Assembly: GCA_964473155.1 (NCBI GenBank)
Contig: CAYYNT010000052.1
Span: forward strand, 1-31,574
Reading direction: 5' to 3'
DNA length: 31,574 bases
DNA from: JAJFUG01 sp964473155
GTDB taxonomy: Bacteria > Gemmatimonadota > Glassbacteria > GWA2-58-10
The notes beneath the pieces are model-generated. The model was given only the letters and a program-made list of their open reading frames with translations. It made no database searches and was not told the origin of the DNA. A program made the translations under genes and the position numbers. The first letter of the stretch is position 1. Each line of letters begins with the position of its first letter. Of the stretch, positions 7,677-15,696 are shown in pieces.

Positions 7677-7705
7677 AAAATATACAAATTATGTTGTGTA
7701 GTCAA
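7677..7705 (-). promoter_or_regulatory. Promoter and candidate ArsR operator of the permease operon
   Basis: On the minus strand, TTGACT (7705-7700), a 17-base spacer and TATTTT (7682-7677). The spacer holds an imperfect inverted repeat (TACAAA at 7683-7688 against TTGTGTA at 7694-7700), placed so that a bound dimer would block polymerase. It is the only symmetric site between arsR and the divergent pepD. Confidence 0.75.
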
Positions 7706-7846
7706 ATACTTTTTCATCAGAAAATCCAGTTTCAGGTTCAGTTCCCTGCTCTTGCCATTTCTCTGTCATGGCCGCATTTTAAAGCATCAGAATACTCATC
7801 GTTCAAAACCTCAAACACACGCAAGCTCAACAGGATGGAGAATCAG

Positions 7847-9292
7847 ATGAGCCAAAGCACTGAAAAGATTATCGGAATCTTCGAACAGATTTGCGCTGTG
7901 CCGCGCTGCAGCAAGCACGAGGAGAAAATTTCACGCTGGCTGTGCGACTGGGCCGCAGCGCATGGCCTTGTCCACCGCGCCGACAGCCTGGGCAACGTTG
8001 TGATAGAGGTCCCAGCCTCGCCGGGCTATGAGTCCCTGCCCACGGTCGTCCTGCAGGGCCACATGGACATGGTCTGCGAGAAAACGCCGGACTCACCGCA
8101 CGATTTCGACAAAGACCCTATCCGGCTGGTGCGTGACGGGGACTGGCTGCACGCCGACCGCACGACCCTGGGGGCGGACAACGGGATAGCTATCGCCATG
8201 GCCCTGGCCCTGGCGGAAACAAAAGGCTGCGAGCATCCCAGGCTGGAGCTTCTGTTCACTGTGGACGAGGAGCAGGGCTTGACCGGCGCGAACCGTCTCG
8301 AACCGGGATTCGTGAACGGCCGCATTCTTCTCAACCTGGACAGCGAGGATGAGGGCGTTTTCACAGTCGGCTGCGCTGGCGGCCGCGAGGCCAAAATCAC
8401 CCTGCCGCTGCAGAGCAGCAAGCTCGATCTGTCCTGGGAGACGCTCCAGCTTACCGTGGGCGGTTTGCGCGGCGGGCATTCCGGAGTTGACATCCACAAG
8501 CAGCACGCCACGGCGAACAAGCTGCTGGCCCGTCTGCTGGACCGCCTTCTTGCCGCCATGCCGGTGCGCCTCGTGGCGCTCAAGGGCGGCAGCGCTCACA
8601 ACGCCATCTCGCGAGACGCCTCCGCCACAGTGGCCCTGCCCTCGGACAAAAAGGCCCAGGCCATCGAAATAGCGGCCGCAATCGAAAAGACCCTGCGTGT
8701 GGAATATGCCTCGGTCGAAAAAACCGTGGATATTGCAGTGGAAGTTAAAGGCGCGGCATCCGGAACGGCTGTGACACTTGAGTGCACCCGCCGCGCCGCG
8801 GACCTTCTCCTGGCCCTGCCGCACGGCGTAGCGCGCATGAGCGGAGAAATCCAGGGCCTGGTCGAGACCTCGAACAACCTGGCGACCATGAAAATAGAGG
8901 ACGGCGCGCTGCACGTGCTGACCAGCCAGCGCAGCTCGGTCACCTCGCGCCTGGACGGTATCTGCGGGAAGATCGAAGCCACCTGCCGCCTGGCCGGGGC
9001 AGAATGCCGTATCGGAAGCGGTTACCCGGCCTGGCAGCCTGACATGGCCAGCCCGCTTCTGGCCCGCTGCCGCGAGGTATACAAGCGCCTGTACGGTCGC
9101 GAGGCGAAAATCGAGGTCATACACGCCGGGCTGGAGACAGCCGTGCTCGGGGCGCGATACTCCGGCATGGACATGATCTCGTTCGGCCCGACCATCCAGT
9201 GTCCGCACTGTCCGGATGAAAGGGTCAATCTCCCCTCGATCGGGGCTGTGTGGGAGTTCCTGTTAGCGCTGCTCAAGTCGTTCAAGAACTGA
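7847..9292 (+). CDS. pepD: Aminoacyl-histidine dipeptidase, M20 family
   Basis: 481 residues from the ATG at 7847, close to the 485 of E. coli PepD. That ATG is preferred to one four codons upstream because GGAG lies 6 bases before it, and earlier in-frame ATGs would add residues unlike the family. The di-zinc centre is readable: the His of LQGHMDMV, the Asp of GADNG, the catalytic EE of TVDEEQG, the Asp of LNLDSED and a late His in CPHCPDE. The dimerisation motif GGHSGVD and NAISRDA are present. PepD is cytosolic and cleaves dipeptides such as carnosine. It is divergent from arsR with a leader of about 150 bases, and no functional link to the arsenic genes is evident. Confidence 0.95.
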   Translation: MSQSTEKIIGIFEQICAVPRCSKHEEKISRWLCDWAAAHGLVHRADSLGNVVIEVPASPGYESLPTVVLQGHMDMVCEKTPDSPHDFDKDPIRLVRDGDWLHADRTTLGADNGIAIAMALALAETKGCEHPRLELLFTVDEEQGLTGANRLEPGFVNGRILLNLDSEDEGVFTVGCAGGREAKITLPLQSSKLDLSWETLQLTVGGLRGGHSGVDIHKQHATANKLLARLLDRLLAAMPVRLVALKGGSAHNAISRDASATVALPSDKKAQAIEIAAAIEKTLRVEYASVEKTVDIAVEVKGAASGTAVTLECTRRAADLLLALPHGVARMSGEIQGLVETSNNLATMKIEDGALHVLTSQRSSVTSRLDGICGKIEATCRLAGAECRIGSGYPAWQPDMASPLLARCREVYKRLYGREAKIEVIHAGLETAVLGARYSGMDMISFGPTIQCPHCPDERVNLPSIGAVWEFLLALLKSFKN

Positions 9293-9330
9293 TTCCGGGA
9301 AAATCAATCCTGGAAATTCCCCACAGATTG

Positions 9331-9362
9331 CAGCAGGAGAGGCCGCCCGGCCGCTCCTGCTG
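9331..9362 (+). terminator. Strong hairpin after pepD
   Basis: CAGCAGGAG (9331-9339) and CTCCTGCTG (9354-9362) are perfect complements, and an inner GGCCG/CGGCC extends the stem to about 14 pairs with one mismatch. No long T-run follows, so it may be a Rho-assisted terminator or a protective 3' hairpin. It lies between pepD and the next gene's start. Confidence 0.55.
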
Positions 9363-9399
9363 ATCTCATTGTCCTCAATCGAACCAGCGGGAGAACATG

Positions 9400-11658
9400 A
9401 TGAGAAAAGCGCTTTTTTCCGTCCTCGCCTGCCTCCTGTGCCTCGCTCAGCCAACAGACATGGCGGCGGGCAGCCCGGTGGATGCAAAATGGATGAGCCT
9501 GCCGGATGGCGTCTCCGTGCCTGTCCCTCCGGCTGAGCACCCGCGCCTGTTCCTGCGGGCCAGGGATATTGCGGACCTGCGTGCCCGGATAACGCATCCC
9601 GTGCTCAAGCCCTATTGGGAGAACCTTCAGCGCCTGGGGGAAAGGAACGCCGAGAACCGCATGGTGGTTGACGCCCTGCGCTGCCTGATACAATCCGACT
9701 CCGCCCTTGCCCGTCGCACAATCGCCACGGCGCTCGACACCCTGGAAAAAGCCGAATGGAACATGGAGACCGGCGATGTTTCGCGGCCCATCGGACGGAT
9801 GCTGCTGGCCGCGGCCGTGGTCTATGACTGGTGCTACGGCTGGCTGACCAGCCAGGAAAAAGAGGAATTCGCCGTGCAGTTCATCCGCCTGGCCCGCATG
9901 TTCGAGATCGGCTACCCCATCCAGCAGGACGGCGCGCTGACCGGCCACCTGGCCGAGTGGATGGTGATGCGCGATATGCTCTCGGCCGGGATCGCGGCAT
10001 ACGATGAATACCCGGACATGTATGTCGAGGCCGCGGGCAAGTTCTTCCGCGATTTCCTGCCCGCCCGCAACTGGATCTATCCGGGCGGGGCGTATCATCA
10101 GGGGGCGGCCTACGGCGACACCCGTTTCGGCAGCGACCTCTACCCGCTCTGGATTTTCGACCGCCTGGGCGCGGGCAATGTCTACAATCCGTCACAGCAG
10201 TTCATTCCCTACCAGTGGGTATACATGCGCCGCCCGGATGGCCGCCTGATCACCGGCGGGGATGATTTCATCTGGACCCCCAAGCTGGCTGAACTCCTCT
10301 GCGCCAGCTATTACAACGACGGATATATCCTGGCCGACTACCTCAAGAACCCCTGGCCTTTCGAGGTGCTCAAGCACGCCAACTACCCGATGGACCAGCT
10401 TTTTATCCTGCTCTGGCTGGACCCGGAGCTGAAGCCCTGGAAAATAGCCGAACTGCCACTCACCCGCTACTGCGGCTCGCCGTATGGCTGGATGTACGCC
10501 CGCACGTCCTGGGACGGCGAACCGGTGATCTGCGAGATGAAAGTGAACGAGTACAATTTCCTGAACCACCAGCACCATGACGCCGGGGCGTTCCAGATCT
10601 GGTATCGCGGGCCGTTGGCCATGGACACGGGAATATACGAGGGCGATGACGGGGGCTACCTGGGGCCGCACAACGTCAACTACTACAAGCGCACAATCGC
10701 CCACAACAGCCTGCTGGTGTACGACCCGGCTGAAAAATGGATCACCGGCGGGTTCCGCAACGTCGAGAAAATCAATGACGGCGGGCAGCGCTTCCCCAAC
10801 CTCTGGCGCTCGGCCGGGACCCTGCCCGATTTCCTCGCCAGCGATTTCCGCACTGGCGAGGTCCTGGGCCGCTGGTTCGGGCCGGATGCGAACAACCCCG
10901 CGTTCAGCTACCTGAATGGCGACATAACGGCAGCCTACAGCCGCAAGGTGAAACAGGTGCGGCGCTCGTTCGTCTTCCTTAACCTCGGCGCGGCGGAGAG
11001 CGTTCCGGCGGCCCTGGTGGTGTTCGACCGCGTGGAATCCAGCGACAGCACATTCGGCAAATACTGGCTGCTGCACGGAATGGAAGAACCGAAAATCGAC
11101 GGCGGACGGGTCACGTTCGACCTGACACAGCGCGGCTGGAGCGGGCGGCTGGCCGGGGAAATCCTTCTGCCCGAGGCCGCGGACCGCAAGGTGACCAAGG
11201 TCGGCGGGCCGGGGCGTGAGTTCGAGGTGTTCGGACGCAACTTCCCGAGCAAGCCGCGCCGCAATCCGGAGCAGTACGAGATGGGTGAATGGCGGGTGGA
11301 GGTCTCGCCGCGTCAGGCCCGCCCGGTCGACCTGTTCCTGAACGTGCTGCAGGTCACCGACACTGGCAACAGCAGGCTGCACGAGGTGAAAAAAATCGAG
11401 GCCGGGCCGCTGGTCGGGGTGTCCCTGGCCGGGCGCGTGGCCCTGTTCGCCCGCGAGGGCGCGCGGCTTGGCGGAACTTTGAGTTTCCAGCTTTCAGGCG
11501 CATCCGTCAATCACAAGGTCCTGGTGACAGACCTTTCCGCCGGGGCGTGGCAGGTGCGGCTCAATGGCCGGGTGCTGATCCCGGCGGCCATGGTGAGCGA
11601 GGACTCCGGCGCGCTCTGTTTCGAGGGGCCGTCCGGAACGTACGAGCTGCGGCGCTGA
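9400..11658 (+). CDS. Secreted heparinase II/III-like polysaccharide lyase
   Basis: 752 residues. GGGAG lies 6 bases before the ATG at 9400; an ATG one codon earlier is the alternative. A signal peptide occupies about 1-23. An alpha/alpha toroid domain follows (to about 370; PRLFLRARDI near its start, and a Tyr-rich segment with GGAYHQGAAYGD). The beta-sandwich half carries the heparinase II/III signature (NHQHHDAGAFQ, then AHNSLLVYDP), with His and Asp at the usual structural-zinc site. Length and layout resemble Pedobacter heparinase II (772 residues). It probably cleaves an acidic polysaccharide by beta-elimination in the periplasm or outside the cell; the substrate may be a glycosaminoglycan, alginate or ulvan-type polymer. 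The flanking secreted glycosidase genes fit carbohydrate use. Confidence 0.88.
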   Translation: MRKALFSVLACLLCLAQPTDMAAGSPVDAKWMSLPDGVSVPVPPAEHPRLFLRARDIADLRARITHPVLKPYWENLQRLGERNAENRMVVDALRCLIQSDSALARRTIATALDTLEKAEWNMETGDVSRPIGRMLLAAAVVYDWCYGWLTSQEKEEFAVQFIRLARMFEIGYPIQQDGALTGHLAEWMVMRDMLSAGIAAYDEYPDMYVEAAGKFFRDFLPARNWIYPGGAYHQGAAYGDTRFGSDLYPLWIFDRLGAGNVYNPSQQFIPYQWVYMRRPDGRLITGGDDFIWTPKLAELLCASYYNDGYILADYLKNPWPFEVLKHANYPMDQLFILLWLDPELKPWKIAELPLTRYCGSPYGWMYARTSWDGEPVICEMKVNEYNFLNHQHHDAGAFQIWYRGPLAMDTGIYEGDDGGYLGPHNVNYYKRTIAHNSLLVYDPAEKWITGGFRNVEKINDGGQRFPNLWRSAGTLPDFLASDFRTGEVLGRWFGPDANNPAFSYLNGDITAAYSRKVKQVRRSFVFLNLGAAESVPAALVVFDRVESSDSTFGKYWLLHGMEEPKIDGGRVTFDLTQRGWSGRLAGEILLPEAADRKVTKVGGPGREFEVFGRNFPSKPRRNPEQYEMGEWRVEVSPRQARPVDLFLNVLQVTDTGNSRLHEVKKIEAGPLVGVSLAGRVALFAREGARLGGTLSFQLSGASVNHKVLVTDLSAGAWQVRLNGRVLIPAAMVSEDSGALCFEGPSGTYELRR

Positions 11659-11704
11659 CTTAAATCGACAGAGATGGGAGAGGGCTGTCCCAAAAGTCTT
11701 AAAC

Positions 11705-11732
11705 GCGGGGTCACGGCGCGTTGTGACCCCGC
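11705..11732 (+). terminator. 10-bp hairpin downstream of the heparinase gene
   Basis: GCGGGGTCAC and GTGACCCCGC are perfect complements around an 8-base loop, about 45 bases after the stop at 11658. No T-run follows. It may terminate the heparinase transcript or belong to the repeat element it sits in. The sequence TTGTGACCCC recurs near 27630. Confidence 0.45.
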
Positions 11733-11898
11733 TGAAAGTCTAAGGAATAAACAGACTCTTCCCGGTTATCTGTCCGTATGTTTTCAGGTCTCGTTTTTAG
11801 CGGCCCGCCGAGGGCCGTTCGGGGCCGTATGTCCGAGCCACACTTAAGAAGCGGAGTAATAGCCGCGGGCACACTTAAGCCTGAAAAAACTTCCGCAG

Positions 11899-12097
11899 CC
11901 GGGCGGGCATTCAGCGCCAGCGTCGCCCTGCAACAAAGGCAGCGTGCGGATGATCCATGCACACCGCTGGTTGAAAAAGAGCAATAGCCAGTGCGAGTTT
12001 ACGGCCCCAAAGCGTCTTTTGGTCCTTTTCCACAAGCCGGAAAAGGACATGAAAAGCCTGACCTTTCAATCCCGTGATGCAAGTTCCTGACAGGACA
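11899..12097 (+). repeat. Dispersed hairpin repeat, copy B
   Basis: Bases 11899-12054 match the complement of 27122-27278. Both blocks are near-identical (11993-12054) or clearly related (11899-11946), and the gap between them is about 46 bases in both copies. Bases 12045-12097 match copy A at the window start. The core is a perfect hairpin: GTCCTTTTCC (12022-12031), 7-base loop, GGAAAAGGAC (12039-12048). No convincing protein is encoded on either strand. Confidence 0.85.
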
Positions 12098-12216
12098 TCG
12101 TTGGGACAGGGGGAATTAAGCTTTAATGTGCAGCCACGATAACTGGCAGAACAGGTGCGCAATTAAAACGCGATGAATACAGGCTGTCGTCAAACCGGTA
12201 TAAACAGGGAGGCTGA

Positions 12217-13365
12217 ATGAAAAAACACACCTTTATCCTGGCCTTGCTGACGGTTTTGCTGGTAACTGTCACGGCCCAGGGCCAGACACCCTCCGGGGAA
12301 GAGCTGCGCGGTGTATACATGGAGCTGCACGGCTCCGAACGCTTCGGTGTGTTCCCGCTTGTCCCCAACGGCGAATGGCGCAGGCTGTTCGCCGAACTCC
12401 GTCAGCATGGAGTCAACGCAATATTTCCGAACGTGGTCAGCCCGCGCGGGGCTTCGTACCCGTCGAAAGTCGCGCCGCCCCTGCCTCCGGCGAGATGCCT
12501 GTTCAGCCCGGACCTTCTGGACGAGATCACGGACGCTGCCCACGCCGAGGGCCTGGAGGTGCATGTCTGGACCATAGAGTGGTATCATGCTCCGGACAGC
12601 ACTGACCCCGACCGGCTGGTGCGCGGGCCGGACGGCAAGGCCTCGAACACTCTCTGCCCCTCGCAGGAGCCGAACCGTGAGCTGATGAGCCGCATGCTGC
12701 TCGAGCTGGCCGGACAGTACGAGCTGGACGGCATCCTGTACGACTACATGCGCCTGCCCGAGGGCGGCTACTGCTATTGCGGGCACTGCCGGGCGGGGTT
12801 TGAAAAGAGCCTGGGTCGCAAGGTGGAGGACTGGCCGAAAGCGGTGCTGGAAAACGGGCCGCTGGCCTCGCAGTATCTGGACTACCTGTGCGGCGTGATA
12901 AGCACGTTCGTGCGGGACATGCGGCCCAGGTTGAAAGAGGCGCATCCCGGCCTGGTCGTCTCGGCTGCGGTCTGGTGCAACGACAAAAGTTCGCGCAACG
13001 ACGGGGTCCGGCAGGACTGGGGGCGCTGGGCGCGCGAGGGCTGGGTGGATTTTATCACCCCGATGAACTACGGCGGCGGCCCTTATATAGTGAACCACTA
13101 CGAGCCTTTCGCCCGCAACGAGGCCGCGCAGCTCAAGGGCTTAATACCGTTGGTGTTCAGCCAGGGGGCGATCCAGGACACGCCGGAGGGTGAGATCGCG
13201 CAGGTGCGTCTTGGGCGGGAGCTGGGCGGGGCAGGTGTTATTCTCTACACTCTGAATAAAAGCGTGATGGCCGATATCCTTCCTGCCCTTTCGCGCGAGG
13301 TCTGGAGTGAACCTGCGTCTGTGCCGCGTTTCGGCCGGACAGGGGTGGAAGGGAAAAAGAACTGA
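12217..13365 (+). CDS. Secreted glycoside hydrolase-like protein, GHL10 family
   Basis: 382 residues. A signal peptide (about 1-23, ending AQGQ) is followed by a TIM-barrel-type domain of the GHL10/DUF187 family (relatives of YngK). Typical features are LRGVYMELHG at strand 1, the Asp-rich DGILYDYMRLPEG, a Cys cluster (YCYCGHC), the DFITPMNYG strand and a late GAGVILYTL. The family is predicted to hydrolyse glycans, but few members are tested. GGGAGG lies 4 bases before the ATG. It is followed after 25 bases by a glycosidase-like lipoprotein, so the two are probably co-transcribed. Confidence 0.85.
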   Translation: MKKHTFILALLTVLLVTVTAQGQTPSGEELRGVYMELHGSERFGVFPLVPNGEWRRLFAELRQHGVNAIFPNVVSPRGASYPSKVAPPLPPARCLFSPDLLDEITDAAHAEGLEVHVWTIEWYHAPDSTDPDRLVRGPDGKASNTLCPSQEPNRELMSRMLLELAGQYELDGILYDYMRLPEGGYCYCGHCRAGFEKSLGRKVEDWPKAVLENGPLASQYLDYLCGVISTFVRDMRPRLKEAHPGLVVSAAVWCNDKSSRNDGVRQDWGRWAREGWVDFITPMNYGGGPYIVNHYEPFARNEAAQLKGLIPLVFSQGAIQDTPEGEIAQVRLGRELGGAGVILYTLNKSVMADILPALSREVWSEPASVPRFGRTGVEGKKN

Positions 13366-13390
13366 CCACAGTTTCTAAAGGAAAGTTCGG

Positions 13391-15586
13391 ATGAGAGATT
13401 TTTACATACACAAAAAACTACGGTCAATGTTAATTATCTTTGTCCTGACAGCCGGTTGTGGGAGCGATATATCCCAGGCCGGGAAGCAATCCGTTCCAAA
13501 CGAACAACCGGAACGCAGGATAGACCGTCAGGCTCTTGTGCGCCGCCACAATCCGCTCATCCACCGGATCGATTCTCTGTCTCCCCTTTCCCTGGGTAAT
13601 GGTGAATTCGCACTCACTCTGGACATCACCGGCCTTCAGAGCTTCCCAGAGGCTTACCGGAAAGGCATCCCTCTTGGCGCCCAATCCAGCTGGGGCTGGC
13701 ATACCTGGCCGAATCCCTCCGGATATTCGGTTGAAAAGTTTCCGCTTACTCCCTACGACACGTACGGCCGCCAAGTGGGCTATCTCTACATGCATGTCCC
13801 TGGCATGGAGAAGACGGTCCAATGGCTGCGCTCCAACCCCCACCGCCTTCAGCTCGGTCAGGTCGGGTTTCGGCTGGAAAAAGCGGACGGCAGGCCGGTC
13901 CAGGCTACCGAGCTTACCGAAGTCGAGCAGAGCCTCGATCTGTGGAGCGGAATCCTGACCAGCCGATTCACTGTGGATGGAATAACAAGCGTGGTGGAAA
14001 CAGCCTGCCACCCGGAGAAAGACCTGGTGTCGGTGCGGATCAAGTCGGACCTTATACGCCTTCACCGGATGAAGATACAGTTCCATTTCCCCTACTCTGA
14101 TACGGCCCAGTTCTGTTCCGGGGCCAGATGGGACCTCCCCGGCCGCCATCGCACCGATCTGAAGCGGCTATCGGCGAACCGTGCCCTTTTCACCAGAATC
14201 CTGGACCAGGATAAATATTACGTGGAGACAGCCTGGTCTCAGTCCGGCGAGCTTGCCGCAGCCGAACCACACCTTTATTTCCTGACACCCGCGGAAAAGG
14301 ACAGTTCATTCGAACTGGTTTATTCTTTTTCCCCGAAGATGCCGCCCAGTTCACCCCTGCCCGGGGTGACCGAGACTCAGGATGCCTCACGAGCGGGATG
14401 GGTAAAATTCTGGTCGGAGGGCGGAGCGGTTGATCTGTCCGGAAGCCGGGACCCAAGGGCCGGAGAACTGGAACGGCGTATAGTTCTTTCGCAGTACCTG
14501 ACCGCCATCCAGTGCGCGGGTTCGCTGCCGCCTCAGGAAACCGGCCTGGTTTTAAACAGTTGGGCCGGGAAGTTTCATCTCGAGATGCACTGGTGGCACG
14601 CAACTCATTTTGCCCTGTGGGGAAGAACCCGGCTGATAGAAAAAAGCCTCCCGTTTTATGGCCGGATTCTGGCTAAAGCCCGGCATACCGCAAAAATCCA
14701 AGGTTATGCCGGAGCCCGCTGGCCCAAATGTGTCGATCATGAGGGCGTGCAGATGCCCTGCTTTATCGAACCCTTCCTGATCTGGCAGCAACCGCATCCG
14801 ATTTACTACGCCGAGCTGTGCTATAGAGCCAATCCGGATAGTATTACTTTGAAACGTTACAGGGATATCGTATTCGAGACGGCCGATTTCATGGCTTCGT
14901 TCGCACACCCTGACAAAACCGGGCGATATGTGCTGGGGCCGCCGGTGGCGCCCGGACAGGAAGTTTTCGACCATAGCACCACATTCAATCCGGCTTTCGA
15001 GCTGGCTTACTGGAGATTCGGTCTCGAAACCGCCCAGAAATGGCGCGAGCGGCTTGGCCAGGAGCGTAATCCGGCCTGGGACAGAGTTCTAAAGGGCCTG
15101 TCCGCACTGCCGGTGCATGACAGTTTGTATGTTGCGGCGGAGAGTGCCCCGAACACTTTTTCCGAGCCACTTTTCATGACTGACCACCCTCTGATGCTCG
15201 GAGCGCTGGGATTCCTGCCCGAAAACTCCTCGGTCGACAGGAAAATCATGCACCGTACGCTCAACAAAGTCCTCCAGTGCTGGGACTGGTCCACCACCTG
15301 GGGCTGGGACTATCCTTTGATCGCCATGACCGCCGCACGTCTGGGCGAAACCGGGCTGGCCGTGGATGCATTGTTGATGGATACGCCTAAAAACCATTAC
15401 CTGCCGAATGGTCACTGTTTCCAGACCAGCAGGCTGCCGCTGTACCTTCCGGCCAACGGGGGCCTTCTTTCCGCGGTGGCAATGATGTGCGCAGGCTGGG
15501 ATGGGACGACGGACAGGACTGCTCCCGGCTTCCCCTCGGATGGGAGCTGGACGGTGCGCTGGGAGGGACTGAAACCCATGCCGTGA
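13391..15586 (+). CDS. Glycosidase-like lipoprotein, six-hairpin type
   Basis: 731 residues. The N-terminus has a hydrophobic stretch ending LTAGC (C23), a slightly non-canonical lipobox, so it is probably a lipoprotein. The next segment (RHNP, then SPLSLGNGEFALTLD and GAQSSWGWHTWP) is an N-terminal beta-sandwich of the type found ahead of alpha/alpha-toroid glycosidases. The toroid follows with WHATHFALWGR, GARWPK and a late WDWSTTWGWDYP. I cannot assign a numbered family or the catalytic acids. AAAGGAAAG precedes the ATG, 25 bases after the GHL10 stop. It probably acts on oligosaccharides at the cell surface or in the periplasm, together with its neighbours. Confidence 0.75.
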   Translation: MRDFYIHKKLRSMLIIFVLTAGCGSDISQAGKQSVPNEQPERRIDRQALVRRHNPLIHRIDSLSPLSLGNGEFALTLDITGLQSFPEAYRKGIPLGAQSSWGWHTWPNPSGYSVEKFPLTPYDTYGRQVGYLYMHVPGMEKTVQWLRSNPHRLQLGQVGFRLEKADGRPVQATELTEVEQSLDLWSGILTSRFTVDGITSVVETACHPEKDLVSVRIKSDLIRLHRMKIQFHFPYSDTAQFCSGARWDLPGRHRTDLKRLSANRALFTRILDQDKYYVETAWSQSGELAAAEPHLYFLTPAEKDSSFELVYSFSPKMPPSSPLPGVTETQDASRAGWVKFWSEGGAVDLSGSRDPRAGELERRIVLSQYLTAIQCAGSLPPQETGLVLNSWAGKFHLEMHWWHATHFALWGRTRLIEKSLPFYGRILAKARHTAKIQGYAGARWPKCVDHEGVQMPCFIEPFLIWQQPHPIYYAELCYRANPDSITLKRYRDIVFETADFMASFAHPDKTGRYVLGPPVAPGQEVFDHSTTFNPAFELAYWRFGLETAQKWRERLGQERNPAWDRVLKGLSALPVHDSLYVAAESAPNTFSEPLFMTDHPLMLGALGFLPENSSVDRKIMHRTLNKVLQCWDWSTTWGWDYPLIAMTAARLGETGLAVDALLMDTPKNHYLPNGHCFQTSRLPLYLPANGGLLSAVAMMCAGWDGTTDRTAPGFPSDGSWTVRWEGLKPMP

Positions 15587-15696
15587 GCGCTGAACTCGTT
15601 ACGATGAGCACACCGTTATTACTGGCTGATGTTTGCGAGCGCGGTATTAATCGTTCAATCTTTATTGTCAATTGTCACAGGTCCGTCGGAGGAAAA

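Larger units (their letters stand above)
11685..12109. mobile_element. Possible non-autonomous element bounded by CTGTCCCAA inverted ends
   Basis: CTGTCCCAA at 11685-11693 and its exact complement TTGGGACAG at 12101-12109 bound 425 bases with no credible gene. Inside are a perfect 10-bp hairpin (11705-11732), two CACACTTAAG copies (11838-11847 and 11869-11878) and the dispersed repeat at 11899-12097. The ends resemble those of some insertion sequences, but no transposase or clear target duplication is visible. It could be a MITE-like element, a solo remnant or a chance pairing of short repeats. Confidence 0.45.

Noticed and set aside
7664..7846. N-terminal extension of PepD
   Set aside because: The added residues are unlike the family and the region is the AT-rich promoter of the divergent arsR; the ATG at 7847 gives the family length.
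8093..9208. 371-residue minus-strand open frame
   Set aside because: It is the shadow of pepD.
10192..11382. 396-residue minus-strand open frame
   Set aside because: It mirrors the heparinase-like gene; long antisense frames are expected in G+C-rich DNA and this one has no recognisable domain.
12190..13098. 302-residue minus-strand open frame
   Set aside because: It is antisense to the GHL10 gene, which has a signal peptide, a ribosome site and family motifs.
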